A stretch of 64,000 nucleotides of DNA from Deltaproteobacteria bacterium (GTDB lineage: Bacteria > Myxococcota > JACRCW01): positions 62,001 to 126,000 of the forward strand of contig JACRCW010000092.1 of the NCBI GenBank assembly GCA_016218805.1, read 5' to 3'. Position numbers and translations under genes: made by a program. The notes below the pieces were generated by a model that saw nothing but the letters and a program-made list of their open reading frames with translations, was not told the DNA's origin and searched no databases. This document shows positions 26,326-35,210 of the stretch, piece after piece (positions within the stretch are counted from its first letter, which is position 1; each line of letters opens with the position of its first letter).

Positions 26326-27176
26326 TGACGGATTCCTCACCGCGAATGCTGGACCTGGCGCGCGCCGCGCAACGCTCCGTGGCGCGCATGCCCGGCCCGC
26401 CGCCCGCGTCCTTCTACGGCGCGCAGCGGCCGCTGGTGCTGGCGCACCGGGGCGCGCGCACGCGCCACGCGGAGAACACGGTGGGCGCGTTTGTCCTGGG
26501 AATGGAGCTGGGCGCGGACGGCGTGGAGCTGGACGTGCACCTGTCCAAAGACCGCCGCGTGGTGGTGTTCCATGACACGCACCTGGACCGCGCCGGCCGG
26601 GCCGGGGTGGCCCTGGCGTCCCTGACCTGGGACGAACTGCGGGAACTGGACCTCCGCCACCTGGTCAAGGACGGTCCCGCGGAAGAGGCCGCGGTGCACA
26701 TGCCGCTGCTGGAGGAGGTGTTTGAAGCGCTGCCGCCCACGGCGCGGGTCAACGTGGAGCTCAAGGGCGGTGCGTCCCTGGCGCCCGACGGGTTGGAGGT
26801 GGAGGCGCTGCGCGTGGTGGCGCGCTGCCATGCGGAGGACCGGGTGGTGTACAGCTCATTCAGCCCGGCGCGGTGCCTGCGGTTGCGGTCCCTGGCGCCG
26901 GACGCGTGGGTGGGCATGCTGCATGAGCCCGGACAGTCCGCGGCGCTGCGCCACCTGCACCTGCTGCCCGCCGTGGCGCCACACGCGCTGCACCCGCACT
27001 TCTCCATGGTGGATGACGCGTACCTGGCGCACGCGCGCGCGCTGCGGACGGCGGTGCACGTGTGGACCGTCAACGAACCCGCGGAGGTGCGCCGCCTGCG
27101 CGCGCTGGACGTGGACGCCATCATCACGGACGTGCCGGATGTGGCGCTGCGGGAGCTGGGGCGCGGCACGCCTTGA
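26325..27176 (+). CDS. Glycerophosphodiester phosphodiesterase
   Basis: 283 residues from ATG 26325. It hydrolyses glycerophosphodiesters to glycerol-3-phosphate and an alcohol. The active-site residues are visible: HRG (41-43), Glu50-Asn51, Glu68 and Asp70 in GVELDV, and His83 in VVFHDTHLD; later the barrel strands NVELKG, WVGMLHEPG and HVWTVNEP close the TIM barrel. No signal peptide, so it is probably cytoplasmic (UgpQ-like). Co-translated with the propeller lipoprotein; the next gene is convergent. Confidence 0.93.
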   Translation: MTDSSPRMLDLARAAQRSVARMPGPPPASFYGAQRPLVLAHRGARTRHAENTVGAFVLGMELGADGVELDVHLSKDRRVVVFHDTHLDRAGRAGVALASLTWDELRELDLRHLVKDGPAEEAAVHMPLLEEVFEALPPTARVNVELKGGASLAPDGLEVEALRVVARCHAEDRVVYSSFSPARCLRLRSLAPDAWVGMLHEPGQSAALRHLHLLPAVAPHALHPHFSMVDDAYLAHARALRTAVHVWTVNEPAEVRRLRALDVDAIITDVPDVALRELGRGTP

Positions 27177-27183
27177 GGCGCGG

Positions 27184-28467
27184 TCAGAACTTCCCGTTGA
27201 CGTCCAGCACCAGCTCGTTGCCGCCCGCGCGGCCGCTGCGCACCACGGACGTGTTGCGGTGCACGGCCAGCTGGATGCGCGTGTTGAACAGAAACCCGGA
27301 CGTCACCATGGCGCCCACGGACGCAAACAGGTCGTCGGATGACGTCACCGCGTCACCCGCGAGCCGGTCCCGCTCCAGGACGGAGACGGAAGCCACCGCG
27401 TGCAGGAAGGCAAAGAACACGGGCTCAAAGCGGTATTCGCCCACCAGCACCAGGTAGCGTGACGGGTAGAACTCCTGCACCGCGGCGCCTGGCAGGATGG
27501 GCCGCCAGGATGACCCGAACTCCTGCCCGCCCGGGCGCACCCCACCGCCCACGCGGGGCGCGCTGAACCGGTCCAGGTGCCGGCCCACCGCGCCATGGGC
27601 AGACAGGACCAGCCGGTGCCGCTCACTGTCCACGCCGGGCAGGCCGGACGCGGTGATGGCGTACGCGGCGGCGTAGGCCGGGTCCCGCCCGTCGGCGGCA
27701 GGGTGTTTTGACCGCACGCCCCAATTGCGCCAGCCCGGCCGGAACCCGGCCACCACGTCCAGCCCCGCCGCCAGGCCGCGGTGCGGCAGCCCAAGCAGGT
27801 TGCGCTCCACGCTGTCCCACCGCGCCATGACGTGCGCACGCACCTCCAGGCCCGTCACTGGTGGACGGAACTCCGCGGCCGCATGCGGTGAACGCACAAA
27901 GAACTGCACGCCCGGCTCCACCAGCACATCCAGCGACACCATGTTGTCGTCTTGGGGACCCATGACGGTCCGGGCCCCCAGCCCAAATGCCGGGCGCACA
28001 TAACCCCAGGTCAGCTCCTGGTTGAGCTGGGTGCGTCCGTCCACCCACTCCGCCTGCGGGAACGGCACCGTGAAGCTGGTGAAAGCGGTGACCAGTTCCA
28101 GCGGACCGCGCCCCAGCCGCCGCATCCAGGTGACGTCGTTGAACAGGCCCGCCACTTCGGCGCGCAGCAGGTCACGGTCGGATTCGTGGCGCCAGTAGTA
28201 GAGGCTCCCAAAGGGGAGCACTGGCGTGTCCTGCACCGGGCGCCACGTGATGGAAGCGCCCGCCTCCCACGCAGACACGTGCCGGCGGTCCATGGGGTCC
28301 ACCGGCACGTCAAAGCCCATCACGCGGAGGCGGAAGCCCTCCCCCGCGCGCGGCGTCCGGTACGGCTCAGGTGCCCACTCCCGCGGCGGCAGCGACGCGG
28401 CGTCGTCGTCATCGGCCCGCGCCAGCGCCCCCGCCACGGACAGCAGGAGCGCCGCCGTGCGGTTCAC
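27184..28467 (-). CDS. Outer-membrane beta-barrel-like protein
   Basis: 427 residues from GTG 28467, which overlaps the stop of the acyltransferase before it as GTGA. The N-terminus (VNRTAALLLSVAGALARA) is signal-peptide-like and an acidic DDDD stretch follows. The rest is rich in alternating strands with aromatic girdles (FGSLYYWRHES, RYLVLVGEYRFEPVFFAF) and ends in Asn-Gly-Lys-Phe, a C-terminal Phe as in BAM-inserted barrels. No specific porin family recognised. The gene pair suggests export or surface display of something acylated, which is inference. Confidence 0.7.
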   Translation of the reverse strand: MNRTAALLLSVAGALARADDDDAASLPPREWAPEPYRTPRAGEGFRLRVMGFDVPVDPMDRRHVSAWEAGASITWRPVQDTPVLPFGSLYYWRHESDRDLLRAEVAGLFNDVTWMRRLGRGPLELVTAFTSFTVPFPQAEWVDGRTQLNQELTWGYVRPAFGLGARTVMGPQDDNMVSLDVLVEPGVQFFVRSPHAAAEFRPPVTGLEVRAHVMARWDSVERNLLGLPHRGLAAGLDVVAGFRPGWRNWGVRSKHPAADGRDPAYAAAYAITASGLPGVDSERHRLVLSAHGAVGRHLDRFSAPRVGGGVRPGGQEFGSSWRPILPGAAVQEFYPSRYLVLVGEYRFEPVFFAFLHAVASVSVLERDRLAGDAVTSSDDLFASVGAMVTSGFLFNTRIQLAVHRNTSVVRSGRAGGNELVLDVNGKF

Positions 28468-29423
28468 AGGGAGATGAACCAACGCCGCCGCTCCAGAAAG
28501 CGCGCCCACTGGTCCAGCACCAGCACAAACGCCACGCCCTGCACCAGCGCCTGCAGGCCACCCGCTTCCACGTGCCACCACGGAGCCGCGGGCACCAGGA
28601 AGACGGACAGGAGGAACAGGTGCGAGACGTACATCACCAGCGGATTGCGTCCCCACGTCACCAGGAATCCCAACGGTGCCCCGCGCGCGCGCACCCACGC
28701 GTCCGTGAGGGTGAACGCCAGCGCCGACAGCGACGACGCCAGCAGGTCAAAACTCACCGACATGCGGTGCTTGCTCAGCGGAAACACCCCGGAGAGCGCC
28801 AGCCCGGCGGCCAGCATGACGCCCAGCAGCAGCCAGTAGGCGCGCCGGCCCTCGCTGCGGAACAGGTCTGCGTGGACGGTGCCCAGCACCAGCAGCGCCG
28901 TCCAGGACAGCGATCCCTGGATGCCCGCGTGCGACGATGCGAGCACGGTCTCCAGCCACGCACGGTCCAGCATGAACTGGTAGCCGCCCAACAGCACCAG
29001 CGCTGCCAGCAGGCGCGGCCAGGTGGGCAGCAGCAGGAAGGGCGCGGAGAGCAGCACCGCCACGCCAATGGCCTGCAGCGTGCCCCACGGGATGCCGTTG
29101 GGGTTGAAGCCGTAGGAGGTCTCACCCACGGTGAACAGCGCCCCAATCCCAACCAGCGCCATGGAGCGCTTGACCAGGTGCTCCACGGCTTTCTGCGCGC
29201 CTTCGCGTTGGATGCGCCGGCGCAGCGCGTCTCCGCCCGTCAGCGCAATGGCAAAGATGAAGAACGGTGCCACCAGGTCCACAATGGTGAGCCCCACGTC
29301 CGGCGCGTGCTTGAGCCACGCGGGCACCACGCGGATGTGCTCCATGTAGTTGGCCGGGAGCATCAGCAGGATGGCCATCCCACGGAACTGATCAATGGCG
29401 GGGTTTCGGTCCGGTGGTGGCAT
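28464..29423 (-). CDS. Membrane acetyltransferase, HGSNAT/YeiB-like (DUF1624/DUF5009)
   Basis: 319 residues with about ten membrane spans. The start RNPAIDQFRGMAILLML is the typical R..D..RG....M signature of the NagX/HGSNAT and related acyltransferases, which move acetyl groups from cytoplasmic acetyl-CoA to sugars across the membrane. HAPDVGLTIVDLVAPFFIFA and WGRNPLVMYVSH are further family-like segments. Substrate unknown. Its 3' end is coupled to the barrel gene; it is divergent from the OafA-like acyltransferase across a 117-bp region with an inverted repeat. Confidence 0.82.
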   Translation of the reverse strand: MPPPDRNPAIDQFRGMAILLMLPANYMEHIRVVPAWLKHAPDVGLTIVDLVAPFFIFAIALTGGDALRRRIQREGAQKAVEHLVKRSMALVGIGALFTVGETSYGFNPNGIPWGTLQAIGVAVLLSAPFLLLPTWPRLLAALVLLGGYQFMLDRAWLETVLASSHAGIQGSLSWTALLVLGTVHADLFRSEGRRAYWLLLGVMLAAGLALSGVFPLSKHRMSVSFDLLASSLSALAFTLTDAWVRARGAPLGFLVTWGRNPLVMYVSHLFLLSVFLVPAAPWWHVEAGGLQALVQGVAFVLVLDQWARFLERRRWFISL

Positions 29424-29484
29424 CGGGCGCGCCCGTTACGGCACGCGGCACGGGGCCGGCAAATGGCGGCGCGTCCCCCAGCGG

Positions 29485-29507
29485 ATGCGACTTTCGTCGC
29501 ATTGACA
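29485..29507 (+). promoter_or_regulatory. Operator-like inverted repeat abutting a consensus -35 box
   Basis: Perfect 7-bp arms ATGCGAC and GTCGCAT flank TTTC (29485-29502). The last T is also the first base of TTGACA (29502-29507), a perfect -35 box on the plus strand. The -10 position is poor (CATTCG at 18-bp spacing, 9 bp before ATG 29541). A repressor bound to the repeat would block this promoter and perhaps the divergent one. Confidence 0.4.
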
Positions 29508-29540
29508 CGCCGGGTGAGCGGACGGCATTCGCGCGCACGC

Positions 29541-30767
29541 ATGCCGCATGACGGTGCTACGCCGGAACGAGCGCCCCGCCTCCACGGGCTGGACGCATTG
29601 CGCGCGTCCATGATGCTGCTGGGTGTGGTGTTGCACTCCAGCCTGCCGTACCTGGCCCATGCCCCGGCGGAGTGGCGCTACCTGGATGCGCAGCGGAGCG
29701 TGGTGCTGGACGTCACCAACTACCTCATCCACATGTTCCGCATGCCGGCGTTCTTCCTGGTGGCCGGGTTCTTTGCGGCCCTGTTGATCCGCCAGCGCGG
29801 CGCCGCGGGGATGCTGCGCCACCGCGTGCAGCGCGTGCTGTTCCCGCTGCTGGTCTTCTGGTTTCCCTGCCAACTCGGCAACACGCTGGCCACGTCCTGG
29901 GCGCGCACCGGCGCCCTGGAACAGGGCTGGTCCACGCTGGCGGGCTACGCGCCCTGGGCCGGCCTGCGCGTCCCAGGCGCCCTGGGACACCTGTGGTTCC
30001 TGGTGGACCTGTTCCTCATGTGCGCGGTGGCCGCGGGGGTGCACCGTCTTGCTGGTGGGTCGCGCGCGCTGCGCGTGGTGACCTGGGTGGTTGCCGAGAC
30101 GGTGCGCGCCCGGCGCGGGGTGCTGCTGCTGGCGGTTCCCACGGCGGCGGTGCTGGTCTTTGAGCCGTTTGCGGTCATTGTGGATCCCGGCACGTGGCTG
30201 CCGGACGGCCTGTCCCAGCTGGCCAACGGGGGCTTCTTTCTCGTTGGGGCGTGCGTGGAGAGCCACCGGGACCTGTTGGAGGTCCTGGCGGCGCGCGCCG
30301 GCCGGCTGCTGGCCACGGGTGCGGCGCTGCTGGCGTGCAACCTGCTGCTCCTGCTGTGGCAGGTGGACGGCGCGTCGTCAGTGAGCATGACGGGCGCCAC
30401 GCGCCTGGACGCGCCGCAGGTGCTGGCCGCCGCGGTGGGCGCGTTGGCCATGTGGCAGGTGGTGCTGGGGCTGGTGGGGTTCTTCCACCGGCGGTTCGCG
30501 TCACCCCGCCCGGCGTGGCGCTACCTCTCGGACGCCTCCTACTGGGTGTACCTGTCCCATCACCCGGTCAGCATTGCGTGGGCGGGGGCGCTGGGCGCGT
30601 GGAACGCGTGGGCGCTGCTCAAGTGCGTGGCCACCGTGACGCTGACCACGGCCGTCTCCCTGGCCAGCTACCACCGCTGGGTGCGCAGCACCTGGGTGGG
30701 CCAGTGGCTCAACGGGCACCGGCATCCGCCCGCGCCGCTCAGGCAACCGGCGCACAGCACGCCATGA
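29541..30767 (+). CDS. Acyltransferase 3 (OafA/MdoC-like) membrane protein
   Basis: 408 residues from ATG 29541; the frame is open far upstream but only antisense to other genes. It starts with the acyltransferase-3 signature (RLHGLDALRASMMLLGVVLHSSLPY), followed by FRMPAFFLVAGFF and RVQRVLFPLLVFW, then about ten spans and the closing YLSDASYWVYLSHHP. Family members O-acylate surface sugars or glucans; the long hydrophobic body and Pro-His tail fit MdoC/OpgC-type. The 3' end overlaps the convergent methyltransferase gene by 29 bp. Confidence 0.9.
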   Translation: MPHDGATPERAPRLHGLDALRASMMLLGVVLHSSLPYLAHAPAEWRYLDAQRSVVLDVTNYLIHMFRMPAFFLVAGFFAALLIRQRGAAGMLRHRVQRVLFPLLVFWFPCQLGNTLATSWARTGALEQGWSTLAGYAPWAGLRVPGALGHLWFLVDLFLMCAVAAGVHRLAGGSRALRVVTWVVAETVRARRGVLLLAVPTAAVLVFEPFAVIVDPGTWLPDGLSQLANGGFFLVGACVESHRDLLEVLAARAGRLLATGAALLACNLLLLLWQVDGASSVSMTGATRLDAPQVLAAAVGALAMWQVVLGLVGFFHRRFASPRPAWRYLSDASYWVYLSHHPVSIAWAGALGAWNAWALLKCVATVTLTTAVSLASYHRWVRSTWVGQWLNGHRHPPAPLRQPAHSTP

Positions 30768-31485
30768 ACCGCGGCGAACGCGCATCAAACGCGCTCCCGT
30801 CCACATCCCCCCACAGCCACAGCCGCGCCAGCCCCGCCGCGGTCAGCGCACCGAGCAGCTCGTCCGCGCCCCACAGGCGGCGCACCACGTCGTGGACCAC
30901 GGCCTCCCCGCCCCCGCGCGGGGCAAACCGCAGCCGGGTCACCTGCACGCCGCCGGCGTCCATGGACGTCTGCTCGGCCACCTCCATGATGCTCCCGTCC
31001 GGGTGCCGCCGCTGCTCGGAGAAACAGAAGTCGTCGTCGTGGCGCTCGCTCCCCGGCCACGGGGGCATGAAGGTGTCCAGCGCCACCACGCCGTCCGGAC
31101 CGGCCACGCGGCCCGCCTCGCGCAGGGCGCGGGTCAGGGCCGGGGGATCCATGAGGTGCTGCAGCAGGTTGTAGGCAAGGATCACCACGCGCGCGGACCC
31201 GCCCGCCAGCGGGAGCGCGGCCAGCTCGGCGTTAACCAGCGGCGGCGGCGGACGCAGCCAGCGGCGCTGGAACCGGGCCAGCATGGCGCGCTCGCGGTCC
31301 ACGCCCACGTAGTCCGGCGGTGACAGCAGCAGGTGCAGGCGTCCCGTGCCGCAGCCCAGTTCCACCACGCGCCCGGGGTGCCGGCGAAGCACGTTCTCAT
31401 AGAAGGCGACGTCCGCTCGGTACGCGCCAAACTCGGCGTCGTACAATTCCGGCGCGCGATAGAGCGAGTTGATGTCCGCCGTCAC
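30739..31485 (-). CDS. Class I SAM-dependent methyltransferase
   Basis: 248 residues. Motif I is VVELGCGTGRLHLLL (about residues 40-54), followed by an acidic strand end in YVGVDRER, then LILAYN-type motif (VVILAYNLLQHL) and GVVALDTFMPP. This is a Rossmann-like small-molecule or protein methyltransferase; substrate cannot be told. ATG 31485 overlaps the stop of the TPR gene as ATGA, so the two are co-translated, and a link between them is likely. Confidence 0.9.
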   Translation of the reverse strand: MTADINSLYRAPELYDAEFGAYRADVAFYENVLRRHPGRVVELGCGTGRLHLLLSPPDYVGVDRERAMLARFQRRWLRPPPPLVNAELAALPLAGGSARVVILAYNLLQHLMDPPALTRALREAGRVAGPDGVVALDTFMPPWPGSERHDDDFCFSEQRRHPDGSIMEVAEQTSMDAGGVQVTRLRFAPRGGGEAVVHDVVRRLWGADELLGALTAAGLARLWLWGDVDGSAFDARSPRFMACCAPVA

Positions 31486-32666
31486 GCGGCAATCACGCCG
31501 GCGGACAGCAGCTGGGCCAGGATGCGCACGGTTTCCAGGCGGGGCATGGCGCTGAGGGAAAGAATGTCATCAAAGGACGACATTCCGTCCACCCGCGAGA
31601 GCAGGAAACCGGCCTTGTGGTGCAGGTTCAACCAGATCACCTGGTCCGCGGTCATGCGCATGCGCGGGGTGCGCTCCAGGGGTCCCAGCTTGGAGAGGTA
31701 CATCTGCAGCAGGGTCTCCTCGTTGCGCTCCATGTAATCGCGCGCTTCCGCGTTCTGCGGGTCCAGCTCCAGCACCTTCTCCACAATCTCCAGGGACCCC
31801 GAGAAGTCCCCCAGGTCATGCAGTTCCTTGACCCGCGCCATCATGGCCGCGCACCGGCTCTTGACGTCACCGGCCCCCGCACCCGCACCGGCGGACGCGC
31901 GCGCCGCGGCGGGGCGGGCCTTGTTGCCGCCCTTCTGCACCGCGCCGCTGGGGTCCAGCGTCACGGCGGCACCCGCTGCCGGGCCATCATCCCAGGGCGA
32001 CGCCGCGGCCGGCGGTGCGGTCACGACGGGTGGGGACGGCGGTGCCGCGGCGGCGGCGGCCGGCTTGGGGGCGGGCGTCGGGTTGGGCCTGGTGGCCGGC
32101 TGGATGACGGGTGGCGAAGCCGTCGGTGCGCCCGGGGCCGGCGGTTCCCACATGCTGTGCAGCCCGTCGGCGTTGGCGTCACCCTGGACAACCACCCCCA
32201 TCCGGGGCGCTGGCGGTGCCGCGGGTTGCGCCTGTGGCATGGGCGTGGGGGGCGAGGACACCGCGTCCCACGGTCCCGGCGTAGCCGGTGAACCAATGAC
32301 CGTCAGGCCGGGCGACACGGGTCCCGCCGGCAGTCCGGAGCTGGCGGCGCCGGGCGTGAACATGGGGGACCACTGCGGCGCGGTGGCGGCGGGCGCCGGT
32401 GCGGGTGGGGCGGCAGGTGGAGGAGGGGCGGGAGGGGGCGCGGCTGGAGGCGGCGGCGGCGCCGGCGCGCTGGCCACCTCGGCCGCCGGGCTGGAGGGCG
32501 CTTGCGGTGGAGCGCTGGTGCGGACGTAGGCCAGAAACTCGCGCGCCCGCACGTTGCCGGGGTCCAGCAGCAGGACCTCGTCCCAGCACCGCAGTGCGGC
32601 CGGGTTGTCACCCTTCACGAAGTGACCGAGCCCCTCGCTCAAGAGTGTCTCAATCCGGTCCGTCAC
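31482..32666 (-). CDS. TPR / Ala-Pro-rich linker protein with C-terminal winged-helix-like region
   Basis: 394 residues from GTG 32666 (GGAAGGTG upstream). Residues 1-48 are one TPR-like hairpin (FVKGDNPAALRCWDEVLLLD). Residues ~50-265 are a long low-complexity Ala/Pro linker with short islands. Residues ~275-330 are two more TPR-like helices (FSGSLEIVEKVLELDP). The last ~60 (KAGFLLSRVDGMSSFDDIL, then LQLLSAGVI-type) resemble the short alpha-helical/winged tail found in many myxobacterial regulatory proteins with DUF4388-like parts. It is probably a cytoplasmic adaptor. Coupled to the methyltransferase. Confidence 0.8.
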   Translation of the reverse strand: MTDRIETLLSEGLGHFVKGDNPAALRCWDEVLLLDPGNVRAREFLAYVRTSAPPQAPSSPAAEVASAPAPPPPPAAPPPAPPPPAAPPAPAPAATAPQWSPMFTPGAASSGLPAGPVSPGLTVIGSPATPGPWDAVSSPPTPMPQAQPAAPPAPRMGVVVQGDANADGLHSMWEPPAPGAPTASPPVIQPATRPNPTPAPKPAAAAAAPPSPPVVTAPPAAASPWDDGPAAGAAVTLDPSGAVQKGGNKARPAAARASAGAGAGAGDVKSRCAAMMARVKELHDLGDFSGSLEIVEKVLELDPQNAEARDYMERNEETLLQMYLSKLGPLERTPRMRMTADQVIWLNLHHKAGFLLSRVDGMSSFDDILSLSAMPRLETVRILAQLLSAGVIAA

Positions 32667-32729
32667 ACTGCCACCTTCCCGCCCGCTACCTAGGCCCGAT
32701 TGCCCCCGCCTTCCAGCGCGGCCTGGACC

Positions 32730-34367
32730 TCAAGCACCCGACGCCAGCCGCATTGTAACGTACTTCATGGGCACGTTGCCCGCCGTCAGCACCAGGTCAT
32801 GGAACCGCCTGGGCGTGTACGCGTCCTTCCACTTGATCTTCGCCGCGCGGCGCAGGTCAAACAGCGCCTGTTTCCCAACGAGGTAGCACAGGGGGTAGCC
32901 CGGCGTGCGCGTGTAGCGGGCCACCTCGGCCACCGCGGCATCCTGGGGCATGGCCAGGTCCGTGGTGAGCGCGGCCACCGCCTCCTCCACGGTGGTGCGG
33001 CCAGTGGCCAGCCCCACGTCCAGCACCACGCGGTGCGCGCGCCACAGCGCCTCGTGGGCAATCTGCAGGCGCGCCGGGGCACCGCCGCGGTAGCCCTCCT
33101 CGCGCATCATCTCCTCGCAATAGTGCGCCCACCCTTCAATGGTGTCCGTGGCCCACGCGCCGGCCGGCTCTGAGGTGATGCCCACCGGCACGCCGTCACG
33201 CAAAAGCCCGGTGGCGGTGTTGGCAAACACCTGCTGCACGTGGTGACCCGGGTAGCCCTCATGAATGGCGGTGTTCTCCGTGTCCGGCGTGCAGAACCCG
33301 CCCAGCGCCCCGTCCGCGCGCGGCGTGACCAGGTAGACGCTGCGCTGCTCCGGCGCAAAGCGCGGCGCGGCCAGCAGCGCGGCAAACGGGATCAGCGGGC
33401 GCAACGGCGCGGGCGTCTCCAACACCACCAGTTCCTCGCCGGCGGGCAGGAGCACCAGGTTCTTTTCACGGACAAACTCGCGCGCCGCCAGGCTGGCGCG
33501 GTGCACGCGCTGCAACCCCTCCGCGAACGACGCCGGCGCATCCACCTCCAGCAGCCGCAGCGCATCCGCCACCACCACGCCGGGGCGGACCCGCTGCGCC
33601 CAGCGGCGCCGCTCGGCCCGGTATTCGGCCACAAAGCGCCGCCCGGTCTCCAGCAGCGCGGCGGGGTCGTCTGGCAGCGCGCGCAGGCGGCACAGCTCGC
33701 GGAATTTTTCCTCGCCCAGGATGCGGTGGTCACCGGTGGGCACCAGGTCACGCAGCCAGTCCTGGTGCGCGTGCAGGGCCACCAGCGCGGACTCCGCCGC
33801 GTGGGCCACGTCCTCCTTGAGGGCATCCGTGACGGCGTCCGCGCGGGCGGACTGCGCCACGGCGTTGACCAGCGCGGGCGCCTCGGCGGCCACGCGCCGG
33901 GCCACCTCCGTCCACAGCGTGTCCGGCGCGGTGACCACGGAGCGCGCCGCGCCCAGAAACGCGTCCAGGCCGCGCAGCCGCGCCGCCAGGTTGGCCAGAC
34001 GCTGTTCCGCGGGGACCCAGGGAGATTGCAGCTGCCGCAGCAGCGTCCAGGCCACGCCGGACAGCACATCCGGGTCGTGCCGGCGTTGCGCCGCGTGCTC
34101 GTGCGCAAACCGCACCAGTTCCACGTGCGCCACAAAGACCTTGCGGTCAAACGCCTGCTCCGGCGTGAGCCCTTCGGGCGCCAGCCCCTCCAACGCATCA
34201 CCCCAGTGCCGCACGTGCCGGAGCACCGCGCCGCGGCCGTTCTCCGTCGGGTCGGGCCACGCGTCGTCATGCTGCGTAAGCCCCAGCTGGGTCCCCACGT
34301 CCGGCGCCAGGTCCACCAGGCCGGCCAGGTGCTCTTCGTTCACGCGGTCGAACGTGGCGTCAGTCAT
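32730..34367 (-). CDS. DUF885 zinc metallopeptidase-like protein
   Basis: 545 residues from ATG 34367; the frame is open upstream only through the antisense sigma gene. HEGYPGHH at residues 369-376 is the DUF885 form of the HExxH zinc motif, with Glu411 in IEGWAHY as likely third ligand. The N-terminal ~300 residues are helical, as in M3-like gluzincins, and GYPLCYLVGKQALFDLR near the C-terminus is conserved in DUF885. No signal peptide at this start, although many relatives are exported lipoproteins. Divergent from the sigma factor gene, with 105 bp between them. Confidence 0.9.
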   Translation of the reverse strand: MTDATFDRVNEEHLAGLVDLAPDVGTQLGLTQHDDAWPDPTENGRGAVLRHVRHWGDALEGLAPEGLTPEQAFDRKVFVAHVELVRFAHEHAAQRRHDPDVLSGVAWTLLRQLQSPWVPAEQRLANLAARLRGLDAFLGAARSVVTAPDTLWTEVARRVAAEAPALVNAVAQSARADAVTDALKEDVAHAAESALVALHAHQDWLRDLVPTGDHRILGEEKFRELCRLRALPDDPAALLETGRRFVAEYRAERRRWAQRVRPGVVVADALRLLEVDAPASFAEGLQRVHRASLAAREFVREKNLVLLPAGEELVVLETPAPLRPLIPFAALLAAPRFAPEQRSVYLVTPRADGALGGFCTPDTENTAIHEGYPGHHVQQVFANTATGLLRDGVPVGITSEPAGAWATDTIEGWAHYCEEMMREEGYRGGAPARLQIAHEALWRAHRVVLDVGLATGRTTVEEAVAALTTDLAMPQDAAVAEVARYTRTPGYPLCYLVGKQALFDLRRAAKIKWKDAYTPRRFHDLVLTAGNVPMKYVTMRLASGA

Positions 34368-34472
34368 GGCGGCCCGGCCGGGCATGCGGCAGCTTGGCCA
34401 CCCCCGGAGGTGGTTCGAGGTAGCATGGGTGCCTCCACAGCGGCAAAGGAAGCCCACAGGGGAACCGCGGCC

Positions 34473-35210
34473 ATGACGGACACCACCAAGCAGGTGAACA
34501 CGGGCGGGGGGCCGGGACACACACCCGTGGAACCTGCTGCCCAGGAGTTGCCCGTGGTGTCCGTGTCCCTTGCCGCGCCGTTGCCGGAGACCGCCGCAGT
34601 ACCGGTGCTGGACCCGCTGGTGGTCCGCTGCCAGCAGGGTGACCAGGCCGCATTCCGCGAGCTGTTCCAGAAGTACCACGGCTGGGTGCAGGGAACCGTC
34701 TACCACATGGTCCCCACGCCGGCGGACCTGGATGACGTGGTGCAGAACGTGTTCCTGGAGGTGTTCCGCTCCATCCACCGCTTTGAGGGCCGCAGCCGGT
34801 TCTCCACGTGGCTGACGCGCCTGGCCATCAACGTGGCGTTGGGTCACCGGCGCAAGTGGCGCTTCTGGAAGCGGACGGAAGAGACGGTGCAGGATGACGC
34901 GCGGCACGGCACCTCCGTGGTGGAACAGCTGCGGCCGCCCATGCCGGATGACCTGCTGACGGAGCGCCGCAACCGCGCGCGCGTCCGCCTGCTGGTGCAG
35001 CAGCTGTCACCCAAAAAGCGGGCGGTGTTTGTCATGAGCGAGATCCAGGGGATGCAGGCGCCGGAGATTGCCGAGGTGCTGAGCATCCCCCCCGCCACGG
35101 TCCGCACGCGCCTGTTCCACGCGCGGCGGGAGTTTGAGATGATGGTCCGGGAGGATGCGGTGCTGGGGCCCCAGGTGGCCAGCCGCGGGGGCGGGGACGG
35201 AGGTGCATGA
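34473..35210 (+). CDS. ECF-type RNA polymerase sigma factor
   Basis: 245 residues from ATG 34473 (AGGGGA upstream; an in-frame ATG at 34425 would add 16). After a ~45-residue Pro/Val-rich leader, region 2 runs from VRCQQGDQAAFRELFQKY through DLDDVVQNVFLEVFRSI and FSTWLTRLAINVALGHRRKW; region 4 (LVQQLSPKKRAVFVMSEIQG, then IPPATVRTRLFHARREF) is the -35 recognition helix-turn-helix. Its stop overlaps the next ATG as ATGA, placing the anti-sigma factor in the same translation unit. It probably answers an envelope signal relayed by that partner. Confidence 0.95.
   Translation: MTDTTKQVNTGGGPGHTPVEPAAQELPVVSVSLAAPLPETAAVPVLDPLVVRCQQGDQAAFRELFQKYHGWVQGTVYHMVPTPADLDDVVQNVFLEVFRSIHRFEGRSRFSTWLTRLAINVALGHRRKWRFWKRTEETVQDDARHGTSVVEQLRPPMPDDLLTERRNRARVRLLVQQLSPKKRAVFVMSEIQGMQAPEIAEVLSIPPATVRTRLFHARREFEMMVREDAVLGPQVASRGGGDGGA

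Noticed and set aside
33240..34472. N-terminal extension of the sigma factor frame
   Set aside because: This part is antisense to the DUF885 gene, and a good start with ribosome site lies at 34473.
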